From Clostridiales bacterium (GTDB lineage Bacteria; Bacillota; Clostridia; Oscillospirales; CAG-272), in contig JAAVYP010000004.1 of NCBI GenBank assembly GCA_022791195.1, forward strand, positions 17,240 to 81,239: DNA of 64,000 bases, in the 5' to 3' direction. The notes beneath the pieces were generated by a model that was not told where the DNA came from, ran no database searches, and saw nothing but the letters and a program-made list of their open reading frames with translations. The translations under genes were made by a program, and so were the position numbers. The stretch's first letter is position 1, and each line of letters opens with the position of its first letter. This document shows positions 44,914-53,378 of the stretch, in pieces.

Positions 44914-46322
44914 CAGAACCTAAAATAAAGAAAAGGATTGTATGAGGAATCAACTAAATACGCCGTGCAGAGAAGCAGGGCCAGCGGACAAAGGATCGTG
45001 CTGGGCACATGCGGGCCGAGCTTTTGTTCAAGCCGGTCCCAGAGCCGTTTGGGATACGGGGTGGAAGCGAAGCAGAGGATCGCCAGAAAGACGAGGGAGC
45101 GGACAAGCTCATACACCACAGCGCCCGACCAGAGCGGGCCGACGAACAGTCCCTTGGCGTACGCAAGCGGATTTGCCAGATCGCAGGCGATGAAAATCCA
45201 CCAGCCAATTAAAATGAAAAACAAAGCATAGAGGTGAGAAAATACCCGCGGAATCCGGTCAAGAAGCTTTAACAAGAACGCTTTTTCTAAAATCAGCAAG
45301 AAACAGAAGTAGAGTCCCCAGCCGATAAAATTCCAGCTGGCGCCGTGCCAAAGACCGGTGAGGAACCAAACGACAAAGAGGTTGACATACGTCCGCCCCG
45401 GCCCCTTGCGGTTGCCGCCCAGCGGAATGTAGACATATTCACGGAACCAGGTGGAAAGGGTGATGTGCCACCGCCGCCAAAATTCGGTGATGCTCCTTGA
45501 CACATAGGGATAGTTAAAGTTTTCAGGGAAATGGAAGCCGAGAATCAGGCCAAGGCCGATAGCCATGTCCGAATAGCCTGAGAAATCAAAATAGATTTGA
45601 AACGCATAGAACAGAATGCCCAGCCAGGAGCCAAGCAGGGTGCTGCTCTCGGCCGCCCCGGCTGCAAAGGCTTCATACAACTGGCCGGACGGGTTGGCCA
45701 GAAGAACCTTTTTGCAAAGGCCGCAGGTGAAGCGCCGGATGCCGGCCGCGCTTTGCGAGAGGGTGTGGGAACGGCCGACAAGGGCCTCGGCCACCTCCTG
45801 ATAGCGCACAATAGGGCCGGCGATCAGTTGGGGAAACATGGTGACATACGCGCCGAACGAGACGATGTTTGTTTGCCGCTTGGCGTGGCCTCTGTAAACA
45901 TCCAGCGTATAGGACATGGTTTGAAACGTGTAAAAAGAAATGCCGACCGGCAGCGGTACGCCAAGCGGCTTTAAAAAACGCAGAGCCGGAATAGCCGCCG
46001 AAAGGTTGGCAATCAAAAAATCGGCGTATTTGAAAAAGCCCAGCATGCCAAGATTGATGATGGCGCTGGCAATGACAAACCGTCTCGCCTTTTTTCGATT
46101 CACGGGCAAAAAGCGGTCGACAAAATAACCGCATACATAATCCACGATAATCGAAAAAATCATAATAAAGACATACACCGGCTCGCTCCAGCCGTAAAAA
46201 AGCAGGCTGACTACCAGCAAAGCTAAATTCCGCCCCTTTAAAAAGGCCGGCGGAATGAGAAAATAGACCAGCAGGCAAACGGGTATGTACAAATACAGAA
46301 ATTCAAGAGAGGAAAAAACCAT
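44913..46322 (-). CDS. MBOAT O-acyltransferase (AlgI/DltB family)
   Basis: 469 residues, about 10-11 membrane helices. Family hallmarks are PVGISFYTFQTMSYTLDVYRG, FPQLIAGPIVRY, the YFDFSGYSDMAIG motif, EFWRRWHITLSTWFREYVYIPLGGNRKG, and the catalytic His in FLTGLWHGASWNFIGWG. It moves acetyl (or another acyl) groups across the membrane for transfer to a surface polymer. It is the first gene of a minus-strand cluster MBOAT, DHHW, Big_2-AlgX, AlgX, DUF4358, which together look like a complete O-acetylation machine. Confidence 0.94.
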   Translation of the reverse strand: MVFSSLEFLYLYIPVCLLVYFLIPPAFLKGRNLALLVVSLLFYGWSEPVYVFIMIFSIIVDYVCGYFVDRFLPVNRKKARRFVIASAIINLGMLGFFKYADFLIANLSAAIPALRFLKPLGVPLPVGISFYTFQTMSYTLDVYRGHAKRQTNIVSFGAYVTMFPQLIAGPIVRYQEVAEALVGRSHTLSQSAAGIRRFTCGLCKKVLLANPSGQLYEAFAAGAAESSTLLGSWLGILFYAFQIYFDFSGYSDMAIGLGLILGFHFPENFNYPYVSRSITEFWRRWHITLSTWFREYVYIPLGGNRKGPGRTYVNLFVVWFLTGLWHGASWNFIGWGLYFCFLLILEKAFLLKLLDRIPRVFSHLYALFFILIGWWIFIACDLANPLAYAKGLFVGPLWSGAVVYELVRSLVFLAILCFASTPYPKRLWDRLEQKLGPHVPSTILCPLALLLCTAYLVDSSYNPFLYFRF

Positions 46323-46470
46323 AGAAAAAGCCTTCGCCTTCTATCAGCAAGTGATGAATTTTGGGAATATCGCTTTAAAGACAGGGGGTTAAACGCGGGT
46401 GCTCTGGTTATTTGATGTGCGTACCACAGGCCGTGCCAAGGGGACTGTCATTGGTACGACCATTAGCCGA

Positions 46471-46498
46471 CCGTACCACCAATAGTACCTATTGGTGG
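46471..46498. repeat. Palindrome upstream of the MBOAT gene
   Basis: Arms CCACCAATAG and CTATTGGTGG (10 bp) surround TAC (46476-46498). A nearby GGTACG/CGTACC pair precedes it. The rest of 46323-46548 holds no recognised gene. It could be a terminator-like or operator element between the phosphoribosyltransferase gene and the MBOAT cluster. Confidence 0.7.
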
Positions 46499-46548
46499 GA
46501 TCGTTTGCTTAGTCGCCGGGCGTCCCGGTGGGCGTATCAAAAGGCGCC

Positions 46549-47103
46549 CTATTGCGGGGTGCCGTCTGCCCGGAACAGAGGCAGCGGTTCTAAATAAATA
46601 ATGTCATCTCGATTTATGGCATCGCCTTCGGCCAAAATGGCCATTTTGCCGCAAATGTGTCCGCCGGCCTTTTCGACGAGCGTCTCCAGCGCTTTGAGCG
46701 ATTCGCCGGTGGAGATGACATCATCCACCAAGAGGATGCGCTTGCCCTGCATGAGGGCCGCGTCGGCTTGGTCTAAATAAAGCCGCTGGGTGTTTTGGGT
46801 GGTAATGGATTTTACTTCGGCCTCAAAAACGCCGGTCATGTACAGCTTGGGCGCTTTTCTGGCCAGCATGTATTTGGCGTCCCCGTGCTGGCGGGCCATT
46901 TCATGCGCTAAAGGAATGCCCTTGGCTTCGGCGGTGATGAGATAGTCATAGGCAGGGGCCTTTTCTAAAAGTGCCTTGGCACAGGCAACGGTTAGCTCCT
47001 GATCGCCGAAAATGACGAAAGCGCCGATGGAAAGGGCGTCGCTGATGGGACACAAGGGTAAAGAACGGGTAACGCCCGCTACGGTCATAGTATAATGCTT
47101 CAT
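46549..47103 (-). CDS. Purine-type phosphoribosyltransferase (Apt/Xpt-like)
   Basis: 184 residues. The PRPP-binding loop is ILLVDDVISTGESLKAL near residues 121-136. The flanking LITAEAKGIPLAHEMARQHG and KAPKLYMTGVFEAEVKSITTQ are typical of adenine/xanthine phosphoribosyltransferases. It salvages a purine base with PRPP to the nucleotide in the cytoplasm. The exact base is uncertain. No purine riboswitch was seen upstream. It is probably a single-gene unit, since a 226-bp gap with palindromes separates it from the MBOAT gene. Confidence 0.82.
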   Translation of the reverse strand: MKHYTMTVAGVTRSLPLCPISDALSIGAFVIFGDQELTVACAKALLEKAPAYDYLITAEAKGIPLAHEMARQHGDAKYMLARKAPKLYMTGVFEAEVKSITTQNTQRLYLDQADAALMQGKRILLVDDVISTGESLKALETLVEKAGGHICGKMAILAEGDAINRDDIIYLEPLPLFRADGTPQ

Positions 47104-47194
47104 AAAAACCTCGGTTATGTAAAAATTTTACGGTGATTCATATGCCGGCGCAAAGCGCCAATCGATTTGTTTCTATTTATATTATGAAAGAACC

Positions 47195-47523
47195 GCCATC
47201 TTGAAATTACGACGTTCCAGCTTTGCTGGAAGTGCGACATTCCAGCAAAGCTGGAAGTCGGACGGTTCTGGCAAAGCCGGAATTGCGCTTGGGAAAGCGC
47301 AAAGGTAAACTTTTGAAGTCAATGGAAGTAAATCTCCGATTTACTTCGGTATACGATAAAAGGATTGCCATCTTGAAATTACGACGTTCCAGCTTTGCTG
47401 GAAGTGCGACATTCCAGCAAGGCCGGAAGTCGGACGGTGCCGGTTTACCGGCAGAGCGTGCAAATGCACGATCAGTTAAATTTTTAAAGTAAATCTCCGA
47501 TTTACTTCAGTTTACTTCTATTA
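47195..47523. repeat. Modular hairpin element, copy C, with a 172-bp direct repeat
   Basis: Two 72-bp near-identical segments (47195-47266 and 47367-47438) lie 172 bp apart. They contain hairpins TTCCAGC/GCTGGAA, twice each. Copy 1 continues into TTCTGGC/GCCGGAA and TTGCGCTT/AAGCGCAA with loop GGGA. Copy 2 continues into GCCGGTTTACCGGC and CGTGCAAATGCACG. Terminal hairpins with arms GAAGTAAATC/GATTTACTTC lie at 47325-47347 and, slightly shorter, at 47487-47507. The right end is TTTACTTCTATTATAC, matching copy A. Confidence 0.88.
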
Positions 47524-47748
47524 TACTATGGATTTTGTAAAAAATCAATCAATCTGTGATTATATAACAGACGGTATCTGTTAAAATAGGCTGTAAGAAA
47601 AGCCTGAATATGAATTTTTATACAAAAATGGGCAAAAATGAAACGGATTTACCGTGCCTGTCCTGCATAGACGTGTGAAAACACCGTTTGATTATCCTAT
47701 GAAACAAAGGGGGCGGCAAACACCAAACGCATGTTATCCTGCAAAAAA

Positions 47749-47792
47749 TCCGCCGAAAAGCGAATGCTTTTCAGCGGATGATTTTTGTTTGC
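47749..47792 (-). terminator. Terminator after the 47.8-kb membrane gene
   Basis: Arms CCGCCGAAAAGC and GCTTTTCAGCGG (one mismatch) surround GAAT. A T-run follows on the minus strand. The 47524-47748 gap holds no gene I can support. Confidence 0.8.
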
Positions 47793-47824
47793 GCGTACAA
47801 ATTACCGGTTGTGCCGGCGCTTTG

Positions 47825-48478
47825 TTATTTTGTTTCGATGGTTTCGGGCGAGGCTTCTTCAGGCGCGGCGCTCTCTTCCGGCTTTTCCGGTGCTGCGGCA
47901 GCTTCCCCAGCGGGAACGGCTTCTGCCTGCTGTTTCTTGCGAGAGCCGGCTTTAAATGCATTGCGGATCGCCGAGGCGGCCGCAACAAAGCCAAGCGCAT
48001 AGGCGACGAGCAGATCCTGCAGGACGGCGCCCAGTATTTCTTTTTCCTCTAAAAATACGTTTGTCGAGCGAATGGCCTCGGTCAGGGTGATGCCGTAGTC
48101 ATCGTGAAACTGTTGATAAATTTCATAAGAAAGACAGAAATATTCAGCAATAAAAATCACAATCAGCACCATAAAGATAGAGACAATCGCGCCAACCATT
48201 GAGTTTTTCCGGCCGGAAAAGAGTTGATAGCCAAAAATGGACAGGGCAGCGATAATGAGTCCGCTAATGCCTGCGATAAAGCCGGTTTGATAGATGGCGA
48301 AATAAAGCACGCCGCCAACCAGCGAAAATAAAAACGCACCGACAATACCGACAATCACATTTTCGGGCCCTGCGTCAGCCTTGTTCTTTTTAGGTGGCTT
48401 GGCGCTCTCGGGTGTTTTCAAATCGGGCGATACCGTTTCGCCATTTAATTTTACTTCGTTCTGTTCATTCATCATCAT
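47825..48478 (-). CDS. Uncharacterised membrane protein with acidic tail
   Basis: About 217 residues from the ATG at 48478; three ATGs in a row follow AAAGGAAGG, so the exact one is uncertain. The order is a charged N-terminus, then four membrane helices (NVIVGIVGAFLFSLVGGVLYFAIYQ, TGFIAGISGLIIAALSIFGYQLF, SMVGAIVSIFMVLIVIFIAEYF, and a weaker one near ILGAVLQDLLVAYALGFVAA). It ends in an Ala/Glu/Pro-rich cytoplasmic tail. The family is not recognised; it may be an accessory or structural membrane protein. Confidence 0.75.
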   Translation of the reverse strand: MMMNEQNEVKLNGETVSPDLKTPESAKPPKKNKADAGPENVIVGIVGAFLFSLVGGVLYFAIYQTGFIAGISGLIIAALSIFGYQLFSGRKNSMVGAIVSIFMVLIVIFIAEYFCLSYEIYQQFHDDYGITLTEAIRSTNVFLEEKEILGAVLQDLLVAYALGFVAAASAIRNAFKAGSRKKQQAEAVPAGEAAAAPEKPEESAAPEEASPETIETK

Positions 48479-48693
48479 GACCTTCCTTTCTCTGCATCCG
48501 CGGCACTTTTTCTGGGGTGCGCGGCGTGAAACGACCTCATTTAACAAAGGTAATCGTTCCTGCTGCAACATTCATTCGCCCTTATTATAGCGAAAAACAA
48601 GGTGAAAAGCAAGATGTTTGAACATTTTATGGCGCGAATGAATCAAATACCGTGAATTTTTTTCGACATATCTTTGCAAAAGGACTGAATAAA

Positions 48694-48728
48694 CGCCCCC
48701 TCGCCTTAGAAGCAAAAGCGAGGGGGCG
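48694..48728. terminator. Terminator after the MATE gene
   Basis: Arms CGCCCCCTCGC and GCGAGGGGGCG (11 bp). A T-run follows on both sides, best on the plus strand. Confidence 0.85.
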
Positions 48729-48760
48729 TTTTGTACCGCATCGAATGCAGCCTTTTTGGA

Positions 48761-50092
48761 TTACAGATAGTGATATTTCCGGCGCAGGCCGAACAGGAAC
48801 AGCACGGACACGAACAGCGAGAGCAGCTCGGCCGCAATGATGGAGAGCCAAATACCATCAATGCCCCATATTAGCGGAAGCAGCAGAACCGCCGCAATCT
48901 GAAAAACGAGCGTGCGCAAAAAGGAGATGAGCGCAGACACCAGTCCGTTGTTGAGCGCTGTGAAAAAGGAGGAGCTGAAAATATTGAAGCCGATGAACAA
49001 AAAGGCAATCGAAAAGATCATAAAGCCCCTCGCGGTTAAGCTTAATAATTCAGCGTCGTAGCCGACAAACAGCGTGGCAAGCGGCCGGCCGAGCCCTTCA
49101 GAGGCCGCAAACATGGCCGCCGAGGTAACAAGGAGGACGAGCAGGCTCTTTTTTAACAGACTTTTCAGCTCGTCGTGATGGGCCGCGCCGTAATGATAGC
49201 CAATAACCGGCGCCGTGCCCACCGAATAACCGATAAACACAGCGCAGAAGATCATGCTGACATACATCAAAACGCCGTAAGCTGCCACCCCGTTTTCGCC
49301 CGCGTATTTCATGAGCTGCATGTTGTAAAGCATGCCGACAAGCGAGCCGGAAATGCTGCTCATAAATTCAGAAGAGCCGTTGGTGCAGGCTTTCAGGGTT
49401 GCTTTGCCGTCAAAGTGTGTTTTGCCCAGCCGCAGGGGACTTTGGTTTTCTCTGCCGAAATAAAACAGGGGCACCACCCCGCCAATCGTCTGGCTGATGG
49501 CCGTGGCCGCCGCAGCGCCGGCCACCCCCCAATGGAAAACGGCCATGAACAGTCCGTCTAAAAGCATGTTGGTCACACCGCACAAAATGGTTACATACAA
49601 GCCAAGCTTGGGCTTTTCGGCCGTGACAAAAAAGCTCTGAAACTCCATTTGCAGAATGTACGCAGGCAGAGACAACAGAATAATGCGGCCGTAGGTGACG
49701 CAATAGTCTAGCATGTCGTCTTTCGCGCCGATCAAAGACACAATCGGCCGCAAAAAGATAAAGGCCGCGACGGCAATGAGCACGCCGATGCCAAAAGAAA
49801 GATAGACAAACAGCGAAAAAAGACGGTTTGCTTTTTCTTTGTCCCCTTCGCCCATGGTTTTGGCAATCAGGGCGCTGCCGCCGGTGCCGAACATAAAGCC
49901 GACGGCGGCTACAATCATCATGACCGGAATGACGAAGTTGACGGCGGCAAACGGGGTCTTGCCCACGAAATTGGAGACAAACAAGCCGTCGACAATGCCG
50001 TAGATAGAGCTAAACAGCATGGTGATGATCGAAGGCAGGGTAAAGCGCAGCAGTTTTTTATAGGTAAAGTGATCGGATAATTGAATTGGCAT
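48761..50092 (-). CDS. MATE family efflux transporter
   Basis: 443 residues from the ATG at 50092 (GAAAGGAAG upstream). About 12 membrane helices in two halves; the first half has TLPSIITMLFSSIYGIVDGLFVSNFVG and the second repeats the pattern around SVGTAPVIGYHYGA. MATE proteins export cationic drugs or metabolites using Na+ or H+. It is the second gene of the marR-MATE operon (34-nt gap), so its expression is likely induced by ligands of the MarR protein. Confidence 0.93.
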   Translation of the reverse strand: MPIQLSDHFTYKKLLRFTLPSIITMLFSSIYGIVDGLFVSNFVGKTPFAAVNFVIPVMMIVAAVGFMFGTGGSALIAKTMGEGDKEKANRLFSLFVYLSFGIGVLIAVAAFIFLRPIVSLIGAKDDMLDYCVTYGRIILLSLPAYILQMEFQSFFVTAEKPKLGLYVTILCGVTNMLLDGLFMAVFHWGVAGAAAATAISQTIGGVVPLFYFGRENQSPLRLGKTHFDGKATLKACTNGSSEFMSSISGSLVGMLYNMQLMKYAGENGVAAYGVLMYVSMIFCAVFIGYSVGTAPVIGYHYGAAHHDELKSLLKKSLLVLLVTSAAMFAASEGLGRPLATLFVGYDAELLSLTARGFMIFSIAFLFIGFNIFSSSFFTALNNGLVSALISFLRTLVFQIAAVLLLPLIWGIDGIWLSIIAAELLSLFVSVLFLFGLRRKYHYL

Positions 50093-50126
50093 AGTGCTTC
50101 CTTTCTGTAGCAAGGCGGAGGGGGAC

Positions 50127-50573
50127 TTAGCGGCCGGACGGCTGCATATTGTCATGCAAAAGACGAATGTACTGCTGGAACAAGCGGATAAAGGCCGCCT
50201 GCTCTTGTTCAGATAATCCGCACAGGGCGGCATATTCGGCCCGGATGACCTTGTCGGCGGTTTGGGCCGCCAGTGCCTTGCCCGCGTCGGTCAGCCGGAT
50301 TCGTTTATTTTTGCGGTCATTGGCATAAAAAAATTCGATGAGCCCCTCTTTTTCCATTTTTTTGAGGGCCGAGTTGACCGTCTGCTTTGGCTGACACAAA
50401 AACCGGCCGATTTCGCTTTGGGTCGACGGGGTTGGTTCGACCCGCAGGGTATAAAGAATCCACAGGGTGCATTCAGAAAGCCCCGTGTTTTTAGCCGCAT
50501 GGCGATAAATATCGTCCAGTTCCTTTAAAAGAGAATTATACGCTAACAACCGGCCATATGTTTGCTCATTCAT
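50127..50573 (-). CDS. MarR-family transcriptional regulator
   Basis: 148 residues from the ATG at 50573, which follows GGAGGAG. It is a winged helix-turn-helix with STQSEIGRFLCQPKQTVNSALKKMEKEGLIEFFYANDRKNKRIRLTDAG, the DxRxxR-like wing of MarR. It likely represses its own operon: two TCCGAAATCGGA palindromes overlap the promoter. It controls the MATE pump downstream. Confidence 0.93.
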   Translation of the reverse strand: MNEQTYGRLLAYNSLLKELDDIYRHAAKNTGLSECTLWILYTLRVEPTPSTQSEIGRFLCQPKQTVNSALKKMEKEGLIEFFYANDRKNKRIRLTDAGKALAAQTADKVIRAEYAALCGLSEQEQAAFIRLFQQYIRLLHDNMQPSGR

Positions 50574-50591
50574 GGTAAAGCTCCTCCGCAT

Positions 50592-50642
50592 TGTCCGAAA
50601 TCGGACAGTTGATATTATAGTCCGAAATCGGACATTTGTCAA
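50592..50642 (-). promoter_or_regulatory. marR-MATE promoter with two operators
   Basis: On the minus strand TTGACA (50637-50642), exactly 17 bp, TATAAT (50614-50619). One palindrome with core GTCCGAAATCGGAC (50620-50633) lies in the spacer. Another, TGTCCGAAATCGGACA (50592-50607), lies just downstream of the start site. The centres are 27 bp apart. Confidence 0.9.
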
Positions 50643-50810
50643 GAGAAAATAAAAAAATACCGCCGGCGGTATGGGCCGCCAGCGGCAGATTTATATAATG
50701 ATAAAAAAGCTTTTTCTGACCTGACAGATGGCAAAAGAGCGCTCAGATGAAGGGGCGCTGTGCACAAAAGGCCGTCTGCTTCTCTATCTTATCGCAAGTG
50801 AAGCGCACAA

Positions 50811-50872
50811 AGAGCCGGCAAACACAGCAGCAAGGTTCCCTGCTATTTGTGTGCAGGGGATCTTGCCGGTTC
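50811..50872. other. Long hairpin downstream of the 50.9-kb gene
   Basis: GAGCCGGCAA pairs with TTGCCGGTTC. Inside, AAGG..CCCTGC pairs with GCAGGG..CTT around a short loop. It may be the 3' hairpin of the minus-strand secreted-protein transcript. It lacks a clear T-run. The rest of 50643-50810 shows nothing else I can support. Confidence 0.55.
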
Positions 50873-50875
50873 TGC

Positions 50876-51763
50876 TTACTGCCGTACAAACGGGTCGCCG
50901 TTGTGTGCAACGTAACAGCCATTAAAATAAGCGCCTTCGACCGAACCGATTGTGATGTGATCATAGTCGGTAATCGTAAAAACATACTTGTCGTCCATAT
51001 AGGGTATACCAGACTCATCGATACCGTCAACCGGGGTGCCTGAAGGATCTACCTCTACAAAAATTTTATTGTCTTCAATCATATAGGTTCCTGGCAGCAG
51101 GGTACTGCCCCCAATATAATAGACAAGCATTTCACAGGTACCATCATCATTGAATGTGATATACGGCAGATATTCGGGGTAATCTTTTAAATTGTTATTG
51201 CAGTAGTCAGAAACACAGGTGTATTTTCCGATAATTCGATTTTGATCATCGATAGGTTCGGTATCTTTGGCATCGTTATTTTTGATGGTAAACCGATATA
51301 TATTCGGTTGAATGTTATTCTGTGCAAAGTCTCCAAAGTCATCGTATATGACCGTAACACTGTTTTCGTCAAATTGCAGACGTCCTTTTAGCATGGATGG
51401 GCCTTCATAATCGGGCGAAATTCCATCTCCAAATTTCCATTCGCCATCCTCCTGTATAGCAATCGCTTCAAAACCAAATAATCTATAAAGCCCTGTTTCA
51501 AACTTTATAAACTCCGATGATATTTCATAAATGGTAAGATCATCCGGTGGGTTTTCATCCGTATACCATTCACCTACATAGCTTTGATCCGGAATGAAAG
51601 AGTCTGGCTGAGAAGAATTTGTTGATGTTGTCTCGCCTTCCGTTGACTTTTCGCCGCCGACCGAGCTGTTGTTGTCCTTGTCTCTGCTAATGGCATAGAC
51701 GGCTATGCCGACAGTGGCCAGCACGGCCAGAATGAGGACCGCCGCTATGATTTTCTTTTTCAT
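50876..51763 (-). CDS. Secreted or membrane-anchored beta-rich protein
   Basis: 295 residues from the ATG at 51763 (GGAGGTTAAG upstream). One N-terminal helix (KIIAAVLILAVLATVGIAVYAIS) acts as an uncleaved anchor or signal. A Ser/Thr/Glu linker follows. Two lipocalin-like repeats then start with YVGEWYTDENPPDDLTIYEI and IIGKYTCVSDYCNNNLKDYPEYLPYITFNDDGTCEMLVYY. The pattern 'GxW/YxxxxxxxxYxxFxxDGT' is common in small extracellular clostridial proteins of unknown function. Confidence 0.78.
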   Translation of the reverse strand: MKKKIIAAVLILAVLATVGIAVYAISRDKDNNSSVGGEKSTEGETTSTNSSQPDSFIPDQSYVGEWYTDENPPDDLTIYEISSEFIKFETGLYRLFGFEAIAIQEDGEWKFGDGISPDYEGPSMLKGRLQFDENSVTVIYDDFGDFAQNNIQPNIYRFTIKNNDAKDTEPIDDQNRIIGKYTCVSDYCNNNLKDYPEYLPYITFNDDGTCEMLVYYIGGSTLLPGTYMIEDNKIFVEVDPSGTPVDGIDESGIPYMDDKYVFTITDYDHITIGSVEGAYFNGCYVAHNGDPFVRQ

Positions 51764-51963
51764 CTTAACCTCCATTGTTAAAAGTTAATTTATCGAACTC
51801 CTCATAATAAGAAATGCTCTGCTTTTGGAAAAATAGCAGATTTACATAAATAATTTTTCAAAAGAAAAACCGCGTCGTTCTGAAAGGCCCCTGTTCGACA
51901 TGATAGCATGTTGGCTAACTTTGGGGGCACCTTCCATTTCGGCGCGGTTGTTTCGGATTCTTT

Positions 51964-52338
51964 TTATTTTTTGGTGTGCTGCTCCATATGACGCTTGATG
52001 GCCTCAAAGGTTTCATCGCTGATGTCGTGCTCCATTTTGCAGGCGTCCTCGGCAGCGGTTTGCTCGTTCACTCCAAGACGGACTAACAGCTCGGTCAGGG
52101 TTGTGTGCCGATCATACATTTTGCTGGCGATGGCAAGGCCGGCCGGGGTGAGGGAAAGAGAACCGTCACGATCCATTTCCAGAAAGCCGCCCTGTTTCAA
52201 GATGCCGACGGCGCGGCTGACGCTCGGTTTGGAATAATTCATATATTCGCAAACGTCGATCGAGCGCACACTGCTGCTCTTTTTGGACAGTATATAAATG
52301 GTTTCCAGATACATTTCGCCGGATTCCTGAAGATGCAT
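51964..52338 (-). CDS. DtxR/MntR-type metal-dependent repressor
   Basis: 124 residues, the short form without an SH3-like domain. The winged helix-turn-helix (LQESGEMYLETIYILSKKSSSVRSIDVCEYMNYSKPSVSRAVGILKQGGF) precedes a dimerisation/metal domain with LTELLVRLGVNEQTAAEDACKMEHDISDETF, which includes likely metal ligands (Cys, Glu, His). It faces away from feoAAB and probably represses it when Fe2+ is plentiful. AAAGGAGCG precedes the start. TTAGC-N4-GCTAA dyads at the feo promoter are its probable operators. Confidence 0.9.
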   Translation of the reverse strand: MHLQESGEMYLETIYILSKKSSSVRSIDVCEYMNYSKPSVSRAVGILKQGGFLEMDRDGSLSLTPAGLAIASKMYDRHTTLTELLVRLGVNEQTAAEDACKMEHDISDETFEAIKRHMEQHTKK

Positions 52339-52403
52339 AGCGACACGCTCCTTTCGTTTGATCGGTGTTGCACCGCAAAATTTTATCTATCTAAATGTAC
52401 ACC

Positions 52404-52492
52404 ATTCCAGCAGAGCCGAAATTGTGCTTGTAAAAGCACAAAGCTGAACTTTTTAAGATAAAGCCGTTCGGGTTTCTCTTATTTTACCATAT
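52404..52492. repeat. Modular hairpin element, copy E (decayed)
   Basis: It retains hairpin 2 as TTGTGCTT/AAGCACAA with loop GTAA (52422-52441), a truncated outer arm (CTGAACTTT) and a degenerate terminal hairpin. It ends in CTTATTTTACCATA, similar to the terminus of copy A. It lies between the DtxR-type gene and the feo promoter. Confidence 0.6.
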
Positions 52493-52555
52493 TCCCCCTC
52501 GCAAATCAAGCCTTGCCGGCTGTGGCGGCGTATAGACAAATTCACCATGCGGACG

Positions 52556-52713
52556 AGTTAGAACATGCTAACTGCTTGTTGAATCTGCCGAAATGTCTCG
52601 ATTAAGCGCGAAATGCCAAAAACAGGGTTGACAAATCATGCCGCGCTGCCTATAATAATACGTGGTTAGCGAAGGCTAATCGTTATTTTGACAAAACGGT
52701 TAGCGAACGCTAA
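52556..52713 (+). promoter_or_regulatory. feo promoter with DtxR-type operators
   Basis: TTGACA (52628-52633), a 17-bp spacer, TATAAT (52651-52656). Just downstream, TTAGC-GAAG-GCTAA (52666-52679) and TTAGC-GAAC-GCTAA (52700-52713) have centres 34 bp apart. Upstream lies a related dyad AGTTAG-AACATG-CTAACT (52556-52573). These resemble iron-dependent regulator sites. Confidence 0.8.
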
Positions 52714-52813
52714 TTGTGCGGCCGTTACCAGCAATCAATGGAAAATAAAGCATGCGGGACGCATGCTGCCGCCGGTGAGGCCGGCAAAAATCAAGGAAAG
52801 GTGTGGTTACAAC

Positions 52814-53026
52814 ATGATGCCGCTTACATTAGCCCAAATCGGCGAAGAAAATGTGATTCAAAAAATCGGTGGAAAACAAGAGGTCAAAACGCATCTTGAA
52901 AATCTGGGATTTTCCCGGGGCGGTACCGTGACGGTGGTGGCCGCCATGGCCGGCAATGTGATTGTCAACGTGAAAGAATCCCGCATTGCCATCAGCCGGG
53001 AGCTGGCACAAAAGATTATGATCTGA
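52814..53026 (+). CDS. feoA: FeoA-domain protein 1
   Basis: 70 residues from the ATG at 52814 (AAAGGTG upstream). It has the SH3-like FeoA fold: MPLTLAQIGEENVIQKIGGKQEVKTHLENLGFSRGGTVTVVA, ending in ESRIAISRELAQKIMI. FeoA supports FeoB-mediated ferrous iron import. It is the first gene of the operon. Confidence 0.93.
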   Translation: MMPLTLAQIGEENVIQKIGGKQEVKTHLENLGFSRGGTVTVVAAMAGNVIVNVKESRIAISRELAQKIMI

Positions 53027-53068
53027 TTTTGCTTTTCGGCAAAACATATATATTAGGAGGAGACGAGG

Positions 53069-53290
53069 ATGAAAACACTAAAGCAAGCCAAAGTCGGCGA
53101 TACCGGCAGCGTGGTCAAAATTCACGGCGAAGGCGCGCTGAAACGGCGCATTATGGACATGGGAATCACCAAGGGCGTCACCGTCTATGTCCGCAAGGTG
53201 GCACCCTTGGGAGATCCGATTGAAATCACCGTGCGCGGTTATGAGCTATCCATTCGCAAGGCCGACGCCGAGCTGATCGAGATCGAATAA
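53069..53290 (+). CDS. feoA: FeoA-domain protein 2
   Basis: 73 residues. TLKQAKVGDTGSVVKIHGEGALKRRIMDMGITKGVTVYVRKVAPLGDPIEITVRGYELSIRKADAELIEIE is a canonical FeoA, closer to the classical form than the first copy. AGGAGGAG precedes it. Two FeoA genes ahead of feoB are common in Clostridia. It is cytoplasmic and probably docks on the FeoB G domain. Confidence 0.95.
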   Translation: MKTLKQAKVGDTGSVVKIHGEGALKRRIMDMGITKGVTVYVRKVAPLGDPIEITVRGYELSIRKADAELIEIE

Positions 53291-53378
53291 CCGTGTTTGT
53301 GTGCAGGGGCCAAGGCGCGCCCCTTATTATTTAAGACTGCAGTTAGCCTATGATAACTATGAAAGTGAGGAAATGAAC

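Noticed and set aside
47104..47194. Purine riboswitch upstream of the phosphoribosyltransferase
   Set aside because: The interval is short and lacks the paired stem-loop arms and conserved core expected.
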